Part shown: piece after piece, positions 8,528-17,044 of the stretch
How positions within the stretch are numbered: the stretch's first letter is position 1
Layout: each line of letters opens with the position of its first letter
DNA from: JANQRZ01 sp965215165
GTDB lineage: Bacteria > Bacteroidota > Rhodothermia > Rhodothermales > JANQRZ01
Assembly (NCBI GenBank): GCA_965215165.1
Contig: CBDCCX010000006.1
Span: 558,001-622,000, forward strand
Length of the DNA stretch: 64,000 nucleotides
Direction: 5' to 3'
Notes under the pieces: model-generated
Told to the model about the DNA's origin: nothing
Databases searched by the model: none
Seen by the model: only the letters and a program-made list of their open reading frames with translations
Program-made: the position numbers and the translations under genes

Positions 8528-9502
8528 CTACGGCGTAGCGTGGCGTAGCGTCTCGGCGAAGCGCTCCGGCAGCCGCCAGGGGTCGCGGCGGACGCGGCTC
8601 CACTCGAAGCGTGCGACGAGCGCGGCTGCCGACACCGGCTTCGGCGCATCGCTCAGCCCGAGCGAGTGGGCGAGCGCCCCGACGAGCGCCTCGGGCGCAA
8701 CCCCTGCCTCGCGCAGGCTGCGGAGCGTCAGGCCGGCGTCGCGCTTCGAGAGCTTCTCGCCCTCGGCGCTGAGCACGAGCGGGAGGTGGGCATACGCCGG
8801 CACCGTTCCGCCGAGCGCCTCGAGGAGCTGTACCTGCCGCGCCGTCGAGTCCAGCAGGTCCGCCCCGCGCACGACCTCGGTGACGCCCATCGCGAGGTCG
8901 TCCACGACCACGGCGAGCTGGTAAGCATAGAGTCCGTCGCGCCGCTTGAGGACGAAGTCGCCCGTCGTCTCGCTGACCGTTTCGGTGACGACGCCTTGCA
9001 CCCAGTCCTCGAACGTCACGGCACCGTCGCGGACCAGGAAGCGCAGTGCGGCATCGGGGTGCGCGCCGAGCCGGTCGAGCCAGTCCGGGGCGAGGGCGCT
9101 CGGCCGGAGCGACGCAGGGTAGGGTGGGAGGCCGGAGCCGCCGTGCGGGGCCGAAGCGATTTCGCGCAAGTCCTTCCGTGAGCGGCGACACGGGAACAGC
9201 CGCCCGGCCTCAGCCAGCCGGTGCAGCGCGGCCTCGTAGAGCGCAGACCGCTCGCTCTGCACGTAGGGCGCGTGCGGGCCGCCCACGTCCGGTCCCTCGT
9301 CCCAATCTAGCCCGAGCCACCGCAGGTCTTCCAGCGCGGCCTCGGCGGTGCCGGCGACAGCGCGCGGCGGGTCGAGGTCCTCAATCCGCCAGACGAACGC
9401 CCCGCCCCGGCGTCGCGCCGAGAGCCACGCCGCCAGTGCCGTCCGCGCGCTGCCGACGTGGAGCAGCCCCGTCGGGCTCGGCGCGAACCGGCCGCGCGGC
9501 AT
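8528..9502 (-). CDS. gluQ: Glutamyl-Q tRNA(Asp) synthetase
   Basis: GluQ-RS activates glutamate without tRNA and attaches it to queuosine in the anticodon of tRNA(Asp). The 324-residue protein has the class I signatures: RFAPSPTGLLHVGSA (HIGH-type) at the start and LSKRDAG (KMSKS-type) near residue 245. It is shorter than GluRS and lacks the anticodon-binding domain, which separates it from gltX. The zinc-site region usual in this family (Cys-X-Cys and a YxxxC pair) is reduced here to FPCRRSRKD and YPASLR, so most of the Cys ligands are gone. ATG 9502 is chosen because MPRGRFAPSPTG is the conserved start. A start ten codons upstream would run into the neighbouring stop. Confidence 0.93.
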   Translation of the reverse strand: MPRGRFAPSPTGLLHVGSARTALAAWLSARRRGGAFVWRIEDLDPPRAVAGTAEAALEDLRWLGLDWDEGPDVGGPHAPYVQSERSALYEAALHRLAEAGRLFPCRRSRKDLREIASAPHGGSGLPPYPASLRPSALAPDWLDRLGAHPDAALRFLVRDGAVTFEDWVQGVVTETVSETTGDFVLKRRDGLYAYQLAVVVDDLAMGVTEVVRGADLLDSTARQVQLLEALGGTVPAYAHLPLVLSAEGEKLSKRDAGLTLRSLREAGVAPEALVGALAHSLGLSDAPKPVSAAALVARFEWSRVRRDPWRLPERFAETLRHATP

Positions 9503-9528
9503 GGTGTCCCTCAGCGCAGCCGGAGGCG

Positions 9529-9858
9529 TCACGGCAGAAAGACGTCGAAGGCCGTGCCCACGAGGGTGTCGAGCAGCGCCGAGCGGAAGCGGTCGAGCCG
9601 CGCCAGGCCCAGCCCGAGCTGCTTCAGCGACTCCAGCTCGGCCAGGTCGCGCTTGCCCTGCACGAGCCAGGTGAAGTCCTCGGGCGTCAGCGCACCGGCG
9701 GCGAGCAGCTCGGTCCAGCGCACCAAGTCAGCCTCGGCTTGGTCGACAAACGCGAGGCCGTCGCCGAGGGCGGCGTCGCGGACCTCGGCCCACTCGTCGA
9801 GCGCGATCGCCCTGAGGCGGTCGAGAAACGTATCGCGGAAGGTGTCGAAACCGGGCAT
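9529..9858 (-). CDS. Small conserved hypothetical protein (109 aa)
   Basis: This is an acidic, mainly helical 109-residue protein starting at ATG 9858. It contains DLVRWTELLAAGALTPEDF, then WLVQGKRDLAELESLKQLGL, and ends in DTLVGTAFDVFLP. There is no signal peptide or membrane segment. It lies 5 bp downstream of the lipoprotein gene and 26 bp upstream of gluQ on the same strand, so it is probably co-transcribed with the lipoprotein, and the two may act together. I do not recognise a named family. Codon use is like the neighbours, so the gene is real. Confidence 0.75.
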   Translation of the reverse strand: MPGFDTFRDTFLDRLRAIALDEWAEVRDAALGDGLAFVDQAEADLVRWTELLAAGALTPEDFTWLVQGKRDLAELESLKQLGLGLARLDRFRSALLDTLVGTAFDVFLP

Positions 9859-9863
9859 GGCAG

Positions 9864-10292
9864 TCACTCGAGGTCGTCGGGCCGGAGCTTGCCGCTCTCC
9901 AGCCCGATCACAGTGTCGAAGGCGTCGGCAACGACCCGCTGCGCCTCGGCGACGAAGACGGGGGAGAGGGTGCCCTGCGCTTCCCACCGGGCGAGGAAGC
10001 CGCCGAGCAGGTTGCGGTCGGCGGCGGTGAGGATCGCCCACTGCCGGGCGCTGATCTCGTTCTGGGGACGCCCGAGCGCGAACTCGTAGGCTTTCTCCAG
10101 CTCCAGCCGCAGCGCCTCGACGGCGTCGCGGTGCGCGTCGAACGGCTCCGTCGCCGCCCCCATCAGCGCCAGCGACTCGACCTTGAGCGACACGGCCTGC
10201 TCGTAGGCCGCTTCGCTGAACGGCGCAATCGTCGGCGCGCACCCGGCCAGGGCGAGCAAGGCCAGAAGCAGAACCGGTCGGGGGTGTCGCAT
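9864..10292 (-). CDS. Small lipoprotein
   Basis: This 142-residue protein has a clear lipoprotein signal (MRHPRPVLLLALLALAGC, lipobox LAGC with Cys 18), so it should be acylated and membrane-anchored. The mature part is helical and acidic (for example EALRLELEKAYEFALGRPQN) with no catalytic motif that I recognise. It is the first gene of the leftward run, with the 109-aa gene only 5 bp behind it. Function unknown. Confidence 0.8.
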   Translation of the reverse strand: MRHPRPVLLLALLALAGCAPTIAPFSEAAYEQAVSLKVESLALMGAATEPFDAHRDAVEALRLELEKAYEFALGRPQNEISARQWAILTAADRNLLGGFLARWEAQGTLSPVFVAEAQRVVADAFDTVIGLESGKLRPDDLE

Positions 10293-10393
10293 GGCTGCAA
10301 GCGTGTCGAGCGAGAAAGATAGGGCTGCCGCTGAACTCTGGCCTGCCCAGCCGGTAACATGCGATCCTTTCTTTCCACCTCTCCCTTCCCGTC

Positions 10394-10603
10394 ATGGCCG
10401 ACCAGAACCCCGAGCGTAACCTCCGCGAACGTGACCCCGCTGAGGTCGCGCAGAACCGCGCCAGCGGCACCAGCGCCGACAACTCCGACCGCGATCAGAC
10501 CGGCGACGACAACGTCAAGCACGGCCGCCGCAAGCAGCAGGACGACATCCAGGGCGGCGGCGGCGGCAGCAAAGGCGGCGGCGGCGACAAGAAGGACAGC
10601 TAA
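10394..10603 (+). CDS. Very hydrophilic 69-aa protein with Gly tail
   Basis: This short gene starts at ATG 10394. Its product is charged and disordered: MADQNPERNLRERDPAEVAQ at the start, a central RDQTGDDNVKHGRRKQQDD, and a Gly-rich end with scattered Lys. It has no hydrophobic segment. Such small Asn/Asp/Gly-rich proteins are often stress-related, but no family is recognised. It is transcribed towards nupC with a 2-bp gap between the convergent stops. The frame is uninterrupted and contains residues (Asn, Gln, Lys) that are rare in chance frames of this GC-rich DNA, which argues that it is real. Confidence 0.65.
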   Translation: MADQNPERNLRERDPAEVAQNRASGTSADNSDRDQTGDDNVKHGRRKQQDDIQGGGGGSKGGGGDKKDS

Positions 10604-10605
10604 CC

Positions 10606-11994
10606 TCAGCCGAGCAAGACGCCGGCGATGGTGGCCGTCATCAGATTCGCGAGCGTCCCGGCGAGCACCGCGCGCAGGCCCAGCCCCGCGATCTCGCCCG
10701 TCCGCTCCGGCGCGAGCGGCCCGATCCCGCCGATCTGGATCCCGATCGAGGACAGGTTGGCGAAGCCGCACAGCGCGAACGTCGCCATGACGATGGTCTT
10801 GGGGTGGAGCGTGCCGGCCCCGATGGCGTCGGCGAACTGGCTGTAGGCGACGAACTCGTTGGCGATGACCTTCGTCCCGATGAAGCCGCCGAACGTCGTG
10901 ATGTCGGCCGTCGGCACGCCGATGAGCCACGCGACGGGCGCGAGGACGGTCCCCAGGATCAGCTCCAGGGTGATCTCCAGGCCGACGAAGCCGAATGCCC
11001 AGGCGATGACCCCGTTCAGGATGGCGATGAGCGCGAGGAACGCGATCAGCATCGCGCCGATGTTGAGCGCCAGGCGCATCCCGTCGGACGCACCCGTCGC
11101 GGCGGCGTCGATCACGTTCTTCGGGCCGGGTTCGGTGACAGCCTCGACGGCCGCCTCGGCCGCCTCGTCGCTCGACGTGGCCGGGAGCGTCGCCTCGTCC
11201 GCGTCGGTGACGGGCAACGCGGCGTCGAGCACGGGGCGCGTCTCGGGGATCAGGATTTTGGCGAGGACCAGCGCGGCCGGCGCGGCCATCACGCTCGCCC
11301 CGAGGAGCTGCTCGGCGAAGAGCTGCTGCCCGGCCTCGACCGCGATCCCGGCGACCGCCGCGTAGCGCTCGCCGAGGAAGGCCACGTAGCTCGCCAGCAC
11401 GCCGCCGGCGATCGTCGCCATGCCGCCGGTCATCACCGCCATCAGCTCGCTGCGCGAGAGCGTCTTGATGTAGGGCTTGATGACGAGCGGCGCCTCGGTC
11501 TGCCCGACGAAGATGTTGGCGCTCACGCTCAGGCTCTCCGGCCCGCTCGTCCCCAGCGCCCGGCGGACAACGTAGGCCACGCCGCGCACGATCACCTGCA
11601 TGATGCCGAGGTAGTACAAGATCGCCATGAGCGAGGCGAAGACCACGACCGTCGGCAGGACGTAGGCGAAGAAGAAGAACCCGAGCGAGCCGTCCGCGCC
11701 CGGCGGCAGCCCGAGGCTGCCGAAGATGAACGTCGCCCCGACCTCGACGGCCCCGAGGAACTTGACGAACAGCCCGGCGACCCAGGCGAAGGCCAGCTTG
11801 GGCCAGCCCAGCGGCGCGAAGACGGCCGCCATGTCGTCGCCCTTGAGGATGACGACGGCGAAGACGAGCTGGAGCAGCAGCCCGGCCCCGATGGTCCGCC
11901 AGCGAACCCCGCGTCGGTCCGAGGAAAACGCGAAGGCGATTCCGAGGATCGCAACGAGGCCGAGGAGGCCGCGCAGGAGGGAGACGAGGTCCAT
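10606..11994 (-). CDS. nupC: Concentrative nucleoside transporter (CNT/NupC family)
   Basis: This is a 462-residue polytopic inner-membrane protein. CNT transporters take up nucleosides with protons or sodium. Signature segments are VGQTEAPLVIKPYI in the middle and FALCGFANLSSIGIQIGG near the C-terminus, plus the paired gate motifs in NEFVAYSQFA. It is about 60 residues longer than E. coli NupC. The extra length is an acidic cytoplasmic or periplasmic loop at about residues 250-300 (TDADEATLPATSSDEAAEAA) between two membrane segments. The start is ATG 11994, without an SD. It is probably a single-gene transcript. Confidence 0.93.
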   Translation of the reverse strand: MDLVSLLRGLLGLVAILGIAFAFSSDRRGVRWRTIGAGLLLQLVFAVVILKGDDMAAVFAPLGWPKLAFAWVAGLFVKFLGAVEVGATFIFGSLGLPPGADGSLGFFFFAYVLPTVVVFASLMAILYYLGIMQVIVRGVAYVVRRALGTSGPESLSVSANIFVGQTEAPLVIKPYIKTLSRSELMAVMTGGMATIAGGVLASYVAFLGERYAAVAGIAVEAGQQLFAEQLLGASVMAAPAALVLAKILIPETRPVLDAALPVTDADEATLPATSSDEAAEAAVEAVTEPGPKNVIDAAATGASDGMRLALNIGAMLIAFLALIAILNGVIAWAFGFVGLEITLELILGTVLAPVAWLIGVPTADITTFGGFIGTKVIANEFVAYSQFADAIGAGTLHPKTIVMATFALCGFANLSSIGIQIGGIGPLAPERTGEIAGLGLRAVLAGTLANLMTATIAGVLLG

Positions 11995-12177
11995 GCAGGC
12001 GGGTAGAGGGGCGCGCGGCCCGCAAGCGCGCAGCCCGGTGGGAGCAGCGCTGGCCCGCTTGTGCCGGCGCTGCCGAGGGTCGGCCCCGTGGGATCGGGCC
12101 GCGCCAAGATATTCCCGCCGGACGGAATTATGCCTTGTTCCCCACTACACCGGGCGAAGGCAACGAGGTACCGCTGC

Positions 12178-13338
12178 TCACCGTGGTCGGCTGATGGCGT
12201 AGAGCGTTGTGCTGCTCGCGCTGACCATAATGCGGTCCCCAACAGCGATGGGGGCTACGACCGAGTCGCCGTCGGGTTTGCCTCGGTGGATCAGCTCTCC
12301 ATTGTCTGCCTCGAGCACCCAGGCTGAGCCCTCGAAGGGGCTGGTGAAGAAGATGCGGCCTTCTTCAAGCACAAGCGGCGTCGAAAGCGTGCCCGATACG
12401 CGCGTGGACCAGTCGAGCGACCCCGTAGCCAAATCCAGCCTGTAGACTTGCTCCTGGATTGAGCCGACGTACACGGCGTCACCAGCTATAGTCGCACCAG
12501 CATCGAATGCGTCATCAGCGACATGGTGCCCCCACGTCACGTTCCCTTCCTCAATGTTGAGCGCGTAAAGCGTATGTCCCACAGGAGCAGCCACTAGCTC
12601 ATCGGTAGCGTCCAGGCCATAGACCGCTGTACCGGTCGGCCTCGTGCTACCATCGGGAAGTTCGAACGTCCCTGGAGGCGGATCGAATGCCCACAGCAGC
12701 TTACCTGACAGAGCATCGAAGGTGAAGACGAAGCCCTCGGTAGCCTCGGCGTCGGGGATGTAGTAGCCCGTGGGGACGAAGAGCTTGCTGCCGTCCGGCG
12801 AGAGGTCCACATCATAAACCAGGTGCTCAACTCCTTCGGGGACGAACGAGCTTACATCGAGTCTGAGGTCGATGGTACCGTCGGACTTGCGCACGCGGAC
12901 GACCTCGCCGCTGCGTCCCAAGAAGAGGTGTGTCGCGTTCTGCACCATGCGGTTCAGGCTGACGTTCCTCTCGAAGTCGAGCGGGGCGGTCCACACCACA
13001 TGGCCGTCGGACTTGCGAAAAGCTCTGATCCAGGTGAGGTAGTTGAGGTAGACCACGTCGCCGCCGTCGAGGACGGTGCCGGCGACGCTGCTCCGGCCGA
13101 GCGGGACGGTCCACAGCACGCTCCCATCGTCGGCATCGACCGCGCTGAACTGCTCGCCGAAGGCGGCAAAGACACGGCCATCACTTATGAGGGGTTGGGT
13201 TTGCGACACAGCACGCGAAGCCGCTTTGACTGACCACACCACCTCGCCTGATTCGGCTTCATTCGAGTCGCACGCTGGCAGGGCGAGGCTGCTAGCTGCG
13301 CATAGTATAGCCACCAAGAAATGGGAGGCACGTCTCAC
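12178..13338 (-). CDS. PQQ-type beta-propeller lipoprotein
   Basis: This 386-residue lipoprotein starts at GTG 13338. The signal peptide ends in a lipobox (ALPAC, Cys 23). The mature part is a beta-propeller of PQQ-like repeats, seen in DADDGSVLWTVPLG, SDGHVVWTAPLDF, ALSGKLLWAFDPP, NIEEGNVTWGHHV and DLATGSLDWSTRV. The fold resembles BamB, but the sequence is not close to BamB, and the surroundings (nupC, M1 peptidase) do not suggest barrel assembly. The base composition is visibly less GC-rich than the flanking genes, with codons such as ATA and CTA. It may be a recent acquisition. Binding partner unknown. Confidence 0.82.
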   Translation of the reverse strand: MRRASHFLVAILCAASSLALPACDSNEAESGEVVWSVKAASRAVSQTQPLISDGRVFAAFGEQFSAVDADDGSVLWTVPLGRSSVAGTVLDGGDVVYLNYLTWIRAFRKSDGHVVWTAPLDFERNVSLNRMVQNATHLFLGRSGEVVRVRKSDGTIDLRLDVSSFVPEGVEHLVYDVDLSPDGSKLFVPTGYYIPDAEATEGFVFTFDALSGKLLWAFDPPPGTFELPDGSTRPTGTAVYGLDATDELVAAPVGHTLYALNIEEGNVTWGHHVADDAFDAGATIAGDAVYVGSIQEQVYRLDLATGSLDWSTRVSGTLSTPLVLEEGRIFFTSPFEGSAWVLEADNGELIHRGKPDGDSVVAPIAVGDRIMVSASSTTLYAISRPR

Positions 13339-13380
13339 GAGAGAGAGGGTCTACACGGAGGTGGAAAATAAACGGACCGG

Positions 13381-15369
13381 TTAGCGCCGCATCGTGCCGT
13401 CACTCCAGACGTCGTTCGCCTCGTCGGTGTCCGGCAGCACGTCGTCCGGGTCGAGGCGGACCGAGGCCACGCGGCTGGTACCGGGGACCGCCATCTCGAA
13501 CGTGTCGCTCTTGAAGAACGCCTCGACCGGGACGCGGACGCGCTCCGCCGTGCCGTCCTCATACGTCACCTCCAGATCGGCCGGCATCACGAGTCCGCCG
13601 AGGTTCTCGACGGTGACGACGGCTCCGCCCTCGGTCTGCTCGACGCCCGCGACGGCCTGGTCGAGCGTCTCGGTCGACATCAGCCAGCCGCGCCAGAACC
13701 ACCCCAGGTTCTCGCCGGACACGTCCTCCATCGTGCGGAAGAAGTCGGCCGGCTGCGGGTGCTTGTAGGCCCAGCGCCGGATGTACTCGAAGAACGCCGC
13801 GTCGAACCGCTCCGAGCCGAGCACGGCGTCGCGCAGGATCAAGAGACCTTTGGCCGGCTTGCGGTAGGCGAGGAAGCCCAGCGACGGGCGGCGGACCTGG
13901 TCGGCCGGCGTGAGCACGGGCTGGTCCTGCATCGCCGTCTCCTGCATCCGCCCGGCGACGTAGGGCGAGCGCGTCAGCCGGACCATCCGCACCTGGTCGC
14001 CCTGGCCGTAGCCGGCAATCGTCGGGTCGGGGTTCTCGTCGTAGAAGGTCTTGCCGGAGAAGGTGTTGAGGAACGAGGTGAAGCCCTCGTCCATCCAGGC
14101 GTGCCGCCGCTCGTCGGAGCCGACGATCATCGGGAACCAGTTGTGCCCGATCTCGTGGTCGATCACGCCCCAGAGCGCCATCCCGCGCGCCTCGACCGAC
14201 GAGAAGTGCAGCATCGGGTACTCCATCCCGCCGACCACGCCTGCCACGCTGATAGCCACCGGGTAAGGGTAGGGCAGCCAGCGCGAGTTGTTGAGGACCG
14301 AGGCGCGGCCGAACCGTGTGGCCTCCTCCCAGCCGGGCTCCTCGGTCGTCCCGATGCCCTCGGGCGGGTAGGCCGACAGGATGAGCGTGTTGCCGGCCTC
14401 GGTCTCGGCGCTGGCGGCGTCGAGGATGAAGCGGTTCGAGGCGGCCCAGGCGACGTCGCGGACGTTCTCGGCCCGGTAGCGCCAGGTCGTGGTCGCGCTC
14501 TTGTGCGGGTGTGCCCGGCCCAGCTCGTCGGGGGCGATGACGTAGACGCGCTCGGCGCTCGTGCGCGCCTCCGCCAAGCGCGCCTGCTGCTCGGCAGTCC
14601 AGACCTCGTCCGGGTTCTGGAGCGTGCCGGTGGCGACGACCGTGTACGGCGTCGGGACGGTGATCGCGACGTCGAAGTCGCCGTATCCCAGATAGAACTC
14701 GCCCTGGCCGAGGTACGGCAGCGCGTTCCAGCCGTTGACGTCGTCGAAGACGACCATCTTGGGGTACCACTGCGCCAGCTCGTAGACCGTCCCGCCCTCG
14801 ACGTCGAGCCGCCCCATCCGGTCGGAGCCGTACTCGGGCACGACGAAGCTCCACGCGATGGTCAGCTCGAGCACGCCGCCGTTCGCCGCGAGCGGCTCGG
14901 CGAGGTCAATCCGCATCCGGGTGTCATCCACGAGATACTCCGGCGTCGTCGTCCGGCCGCCGTGCGCGACCTCGACCGATCCGAGCGTCAGACCGCCCTC
15001 GGCGAACGAGCCGCGCCACCGGCTGCCGGCGGGCGTGAGCGCCGCGCCCCGGCTGCCGGGCGCGAAGAGGTTCTGCTCGAGGTGGAGCCACAGGAAGTCC
15101 AGCGCCTCGGGGCTGTGGTTGGTGTAGGTGATCGTCTCCTCGCCCGTGACGCGGTGGGCGTCGGGGTCGAGCCGGACAGCGATGTCGTAGTCGGCGCGCT
15201 GCTGCCAGTAAGCCGGGCCAGGCCGGCCAGAGGCCGAGCGGTACTCGTTCGGCGCGGGCAGGTCGAGCGGGGCGAAGGCATCGGCGTTCGTCGGGGCGAC
15301 GGGTTCGGCATCGTCCTGCGCCCAAGCAGGCGCGGCGACGAGGAGAGCAGCTAGGAAGAGCAATCGCAT
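13381..15369 (-). CDS. M1 family aminopeptidase (secreted)
   Basis: This 662-residue zinc peptidase has a signal peptide (MRLLFLAALLVAAPAWAQ) beginning at ATG 15369. The zinc site is HEIGHNW near residue 405, with the second ligand Glu in MDEGFTSFLN about 20 residues later. That is the HExxH-X18-E arrangement of gluzincins. The N-terminal half (residues about 45-330) is the beta-sandwich domain of M1 enzymes, and the last 130 residues form the C-terminal helical/beta part. The role is removal of amino acids from peptides outside the cytoplasm. The more upstream in-frame start would put 22 residues ahead of the signal peptide and was rejected. A 230-bp region shared with the divergent T9SS gene probably holds both promoters. 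Confidence 0.92.
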   Translation of the reverse strand: MRLLFLAALLVAAPAWAQDDAEPVAPTNADAFAPLDLPAPNEYRSASGRPGPAYWQQRADYDIAVRLDPDAHRVTGEETITYTNHSPEALDFLWLHLEQNLFAPGSRGAALTPAGSRWRGSFAEGGLTLGSVEVAHGGRTTTPEYLVDDTRMRIDLAEPLAANGGVLELTIAWSFVVPEYGSDRMGRLDVEGGTVYELAQWYPKMVVFDDVNGWNALPYLGQGEFYLGYGDFDVAITVPTPYTVVATGTLQNPDEVWTAEQQARLAEARTSAERVYVIAPDELGRAHPHKSATTTWRYRAENVRDVAWAASNRFILDAASAETEAGNTLILSAYPPEGIGTTEEPGWEEATRFGRASVLNNSRWLPYPYPVAISVAGVVGGMEYPMLHFSSVEARGMALWGVIDHEIGHNWFPMIVGSDERRHAWMDEGFTSFLNTFSGKTFYDENPDPTIAGYGQGDQVRMVRLTRSPYVAGRMQETAMQDQPVLTPADQVRRPSLGFLAYRKPAKGLLILRDAVLGSERFDAAFFEYIRRWAYKHPQPADFFRTMEDVSGENLGWFWRGWLMSTETLDQAVAGVEQTEGGAVVTVENLGGLVMPADLEVTYEDGTAERVRVPVEAFFKSDTFEMAVPGTSRVASVRLDPDDVLPDTDEANDVWSDGTMRR

Positions 15370-15599
15370 GGACAGGAGGGGAGATCGAGGGGAGAGAGCG
15401 GCGGGAGTATAGGGCATCTGGTCGGACGGGCACAACGGGGGAGCGCAGGGCGGATTGCGCCGGTCCAGATGCCGTATCCGCTAGACAGACGGAAAAAAGT
15501 TTTCGAGTGGTGTCGCGCGGCAGGCGAGTTTTGCGATAAAGATAGGTGGAGGCTGCCTTCATCTCTCTGGACAAATCCGACCACCATCCTGGTCTAGCC

Positions 15600-17027
15600 A
15601 TGACGATCTGCTACCGTTTCTCCGCGCTCGCCGTGTTCCTGACACTCTGCGCCCCGTCCGTGACGGCCCAGCACACGATTCCGTACACGGACTACCTTCC
15701 GCTCGCCGAGGGCTACCGTTGGGAATACAGTCAGAACGTGTTTGGCACGCCAGGCACGCGCTACGTCTTTCGCGAAGTCACCGGAGACACCCTCATTGAC
15801 GGGCAGAGCTACTACCTCATCGAGGAGCAGCAGACCACGACCGGAGGGGAGCCACTGGCGAACGGCCGGTGTGCCCTGCGAGTGGAGGACGACTCCTTCG
15901 ACCGTGTGGTGCTGGACGACCCGTGCTTCGAGCCTATCGAGGGTCCCTGGTTTCCAGACGCCGAATACCTCGATCGAGTGGTGACGGTCGGAGGGATTGA
16001 GTACGAGGTGGACGGAGAGCTGGAGTATTTCAGCAAGTATCCCGGAGACGGAGGGACGTTCTTCGTCAACATCAGGAGGGTAGCCAGCGGCATAGGCCCC
16101 ATCTCCGAGCTCGACGAAGGTCCATCGGGGTCGCAGAGCGAATCGCTGCGCTACGCTGAGGTGGGCACGCTCTACGGGACGCCGATCGTCTTCGACGACG
16201 AGGTGAGCTTCCGGCGGTTCTACCCGCTCGCGGTCGGGGACACCTGGGTCTACGAGTCCTGCAACACGTTCGACCCCGAGAATCCCTGCACCGAGGTGTC
16301 GCTTAGCCGCCGGACGGTCGTCGGGGACACGCTCATCGGCGGGGTCGAGCACGCACTCGTCGAGACCACGAGCGGGCTGGACGGGGAGAACCCGCAGCGG
16401 TGCGCCGAGCGGCTCTCGGAAACCGGCGAGATTGTGTGGCTCGGTGGCCCGAACTGCCGCCCGCCCGCTGCGCTCGGCCTCAACCTGCGCGATCCCGGAC
16501 CGGCAGCCGTGGCGACCTATGGACCCGAGGTCGATATCGGCGGCGAGACCTACGAGCCGGACTCGCTCGTCTGGTTCGTGGACTGGGAGCAGGGGACCTA
16601 CGAGCACGACGTGCTCTTCGCCTCCGACATCGGCTTCGTGAGCGATTCCTACGACTTCATGGGGCCTGGCGACGTAGGCTACGTCGAGCTGCGCTACGCC
16701 GAGGTCGGCGGAGAGACCTATGGCAGCCTGCCCACCGCTAGCGAAGGCGACGGCGCAGTGTCCGCCTTCACACTCGGCGCGGCCTATCCGAACCCGTTCC
16801 GCGCGTCTACCACGCTTATGCTCCGTCTTGCGACCACCGGGACGGTGACCGTCGAGGTCTTCGACGTGCTTGGCCGCCGTGTGCTGGAGCGCTCGCTCGG
16901 TGTGCAGCCGGCCGGACAGCAGCCGGTGCGGCTCGACCTCGGGGCGGTGCCCGTGGGCGTCTACTTCGCCCGTGCGACGACGGCTTCGGGTCAGCAGGCC
17001 ACGCGGCGGATCGTCCGCGTCGAGTAG
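15600..17027 (+). CDS. Secreted protein with T9SS type A sorting domain
   Basis: This 475-residue exported protein starts at ATG 15600 with a signal peptide (ALAVFLTLCAPSVTAQ). Two similar halves (YLPLAEGYRWEYSQ near residue 32 and YPLAVGDTWVYESC near residue 212) each begin with a WxY-type strand that often marks small beta-domains in Rhodothermia secreted proteins. The last 80 residues are a T9SS sorting domain (AAYPNPFRASTTLML, VEVFDVLGRRVLE, GVYFARATT). These signals are recognised and cleaved by the type IX system when cargo is moved across the outer membrane. The central function is unknown. It is convergent with the glycosyltransferase, 17 bp apart. Confidence 0.85.
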   Translation: MTICYRFSALAVFLTLCAPSVTAQHTIPYTDYLPLAEGYRWEYSQNVFGTPGTRYVFREVTGDTLIDGQSYYLIEEQQTTTGGEPLANGRCALRVEDDSFDRVVLDDPCFEPIEGPWFPDAEYLDRVVTVGGIEYEVDGELEYFSKYPGDGGTFFVNIRRVASGIGPISELDEGPSGSQSESLRYAEVGTLYGTPIVFDDEVSFRRFYPLAVGDTWVYESCNTFDPENPCTEVSLSRRTVVGDTLIGGVEHALVETTSGLDGENPQRCAERLSETGEIVWLGGPNCRPPAALGLNLRDPGPAAVATYGPEVDIGGETYEPDSLVWFVDWEQGTYEHDVLFASDIGFVSDSYDFMGPGDVGYVELRYAEVGGETYGSLPTASEGDGAVSAFTLGAAYPNPFRASTTLMLRLATTGTVTVEVFDVLGRRVLERSLGVQPAGQQPVRLDLGAVPVGVYFARATTASGQQATRRIVRVE

Positions 17028-17044
17028 TCCGCGTCGATTGAGCG

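Noticed and set aside
10163..12025. Open frame antisense and overlapping nupC and the small protein
   Set aside because: It is Arg-rich shadow sequence; nupC has family motifs in its own frame.
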